Origin: Pseudomonadota bacterium
GTDB taxonomy: Bacteria > Pseudomonadota > Alphaproteobacteria > Rhizobiales > Xanthobacteraceae
Reading direction: 5' to 3'
Length of the DNA: 6,984 nucleotides
NCBI GenBank assembly: GCA_023405565.1
Contig: JAEXXW010000732.1
Coordinates: 1 to 6,984 of the forward strand
Positions 6,212-6,984 of the stretch are shown piece by piece. The notes beneath the pieces were generated by a model, which had not been told where the DNA came from, made no database searches, and saw only the letters and a program-made list of their open reading frames with translations. The first letter of the stretch is position 1; every line of letters begins with the position of its first letter. The position numbers and the translations under genes are program-made.

Positions 6212-6216
6212 CTCCT
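6212..6216 (-). promoter_or_regulatory. Ribosome binding site of the Spy/CpxP-like gene
   Basis: AGGAG on the minus strand, 10 bases before the ATG at 6201. It is the clearest ribosome site in the window and fixes this start. Confidence 0.75.
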
Positions 6217-6287
6217 GAAGGTCTCTGAGTGGCTTGCGGCCACGGACGCAATCTGGATGAGCCCCGTTTCAGCGGAATGTGCGCCGT

Positions 6288-6302
6288 GTAAAGTTATGTA
6301 AA
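6288..6302 (-). promoter_or_regulatory. Probable CpxR-type operator
   Basis: The plus strand reads GTAAAGTTATGTAAA, an exact match to the CpxR consensus of enterobacteria (two GTAAA units with five bases between). Read toward the Spy/CpxP-like gene it is TTTAC-N5-TTTAC. Each half extends to TTTACA, so it also resembles a -35 hexamer, but no convincing -10 was found at the right distance. It is an A/T-rich island in a GC-rich region and lies 86 bases before the start codon, sensible for an activated promoter. Binding by this regulator is inferred. Confidence 0.65.
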
Positions 6303-6335
6303 TGCGACGCGGCGAGCGCTGCAGGAGACCTCACA

Positions 6336-6365
6336 TCGTCGTCCCCGCGAAGGCGGCGACGACGA
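6336..6365. repeat. REP-like hairpin downstream of the carboxypeptidase gene
   Basis: TCGTCGTC (6336-6343) pairs with GACGACGA (6358-6365); after a C/C mismatch CCGC (6345-6348) pairs with GCGG (6353-6356) around the loop GAAG. The CCCGCGAAGGCGG core is typical of REP-like elements of alphaproteobacteria (from memory). It begins 5 bases past the carboxypeptidase stop. It lacks a T-run, so it may protect the message end or assist factor-dependent termination. Confidence 0.7.
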
Positions 6366-6370
6366 CTGGA

Positions 6371-6984
6371 CTACAGCCCGGACTCAATCGCCTTGAGCAG
6401 CTTGAAGCGCATCTCGCCGTCGTTGCTGGTGAGCGAGATTACGGCGCGCACGCGGCCGTGGCCTTTGATGTCGGCATAGCCAGCGAGCGTGCGCACGCCA
6501 TCCATCGTGCCGGTCTTGTTCAGGCCGCCGTCATGACCGCGAAGCAGGTTGGCGTGCGGCGCAAAGAGCGCGAGCACCTTGGCCAGGCCTTGTGCGGTAA
6601 AGTGGTTGTTGCGGCTGATGCCAGAGCCTTCCTCGAGATGAATGGCGTCGGCTAGGCCATTCGCCGCCAGCATTTCGTTGGCGACCTTCAGCGATTTTTC
6701 GAGGCTGACCGGGCCGCCGAAGCGATGCGCGCCAATCTCCAGAAAGACCTGATTGGCGATGTAGTTGTTCGAGACCTTCAGCAGATCGATGAGGATGCGC
6801 GACAGCGAGCGTGACTGCCGGTGCACATAGGCTGGCTTCAGTCCCTCAGGCACGGTGCCGGTCGTGATCTCGCCCTTCACGCTGCCGCCGGCGCGCGTGA
6901 TGAAGGCCGCGATCATTTCGCCGGCATATTGCAGGCTGACTGCGGGGTCCTGGCTCAGGCTGATGCGGCCTTTGCCCTGTGCGG
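6371..6984 (-). CDS. dacB: D-alanyl-D-alanine carboxypeptidase, PBP4 type (peptidase S13), partial
   Basis: The C-terminal 203 residues of a low-molecular-weight penicillin-binding protein that trims or cleaves peptidoglycan side chains in the periplasm. The frame stays open through the right edge, so the N-terminus with the SxxK active-site motif is missing from the window. Two of the three penicillin-binding motifs are visible: SNN in VSNNYIANQ (71-73 of the fragment) and KTGT (156-159). EEGSGISRNN (about 117-126) matches the conserved DGSGLSR-type segment of the S13 family. The ATG at 6914-6916 is internal: the frame before it reads sensibly (AVSLQYAGE). It lies upstream of the Spy/CpxP-like gene on the same strand, separated by 169 bases holding a hairpin and the putative operator, so probably a separate transcription unit. 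Confidence 0.92.
   Translation of the reverse strand, partial: AQGKGRISLSQDPAVSLQYAGEMIAAFITRAGGSVKGEITTGTVPEGLKPAYVHRQSRSLSRILIDLLKVSNNYIANQVFLEIGAHRFGGPVSLEKSLKVANEMLAANGLADAIHLEEGSGISRNNHFTAQGLAKVLALFAPHANLLRGHDGGLNKTGTMDGVRTLAGYADIKGHGRVRAVISLTSNDGEMRFKLLKAIESGL

Overview
The window looks like chromosomal DNA of a high-GC alphaproteobacterium, most likely from the Hyphomicrobiales (Bradyrhizobium, Afipia or Rhodopseudomonas type). This rests on the strong G/C third-position bias and on intergenic palindromes that resemble, from memory, dispersed repeats of that group. No tRNA, rRNA, CRISPR array, transposase or phage gene was found.

Left part, plus strand: about 330 bases with only a possible gene tail and three small hairpins come first. 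They are followed by an RtcB-family RNA ligase (329-1666) and, after a 115-base gap, a luciferase-like flavin-dependent monooxygenase (1782-2801). The monooxygenase meets a minus-strand gene head-on at 2798-2801, where one CTAG tetranucleotide supplies both stop codons.

Right part, minus strand, read from right to left: the C-terminal two thirds or less of a PBP4-type D-alanyl-D-alanine carboxypeptidase (runs off the right edge, stop at 6371), a small membrane-anchored Spy/CpxP-like protein (6201-5617), an OmpR-family response regulator closest in feel to CpxR/RstA (5321-4626), its sensor histidine kinase (4542-3289), and a 4-hydroxybenzoyl-CoA-type thioesterase (3238-2798).

The main result is a probable Cpx-like envelope-stress module: Spy/CpxP-like chaperone, CpxR-like regulator and CpxA-like kinase on one strand. 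A perfect match to the enterobacterial CpxR box, GTAAA-N5-GTAAA, lies at 6288-6302, 86 bases before the chaperone's start codon. This suggests the regulator controls the chaperone and perhaps its own operon. The gaps inside the module are unusual: nearly every one holds a palindrome. One follows directly on the regulator stop codon and fills most of the regulator-kinase gap, one ends two bases before the regulator start codon, and several more fill the chaperone-regulator gap. They may adjust expression of each gene, or may simply be repeat insertions. The genes themselves are ordinary families; no clearly new system was identified.
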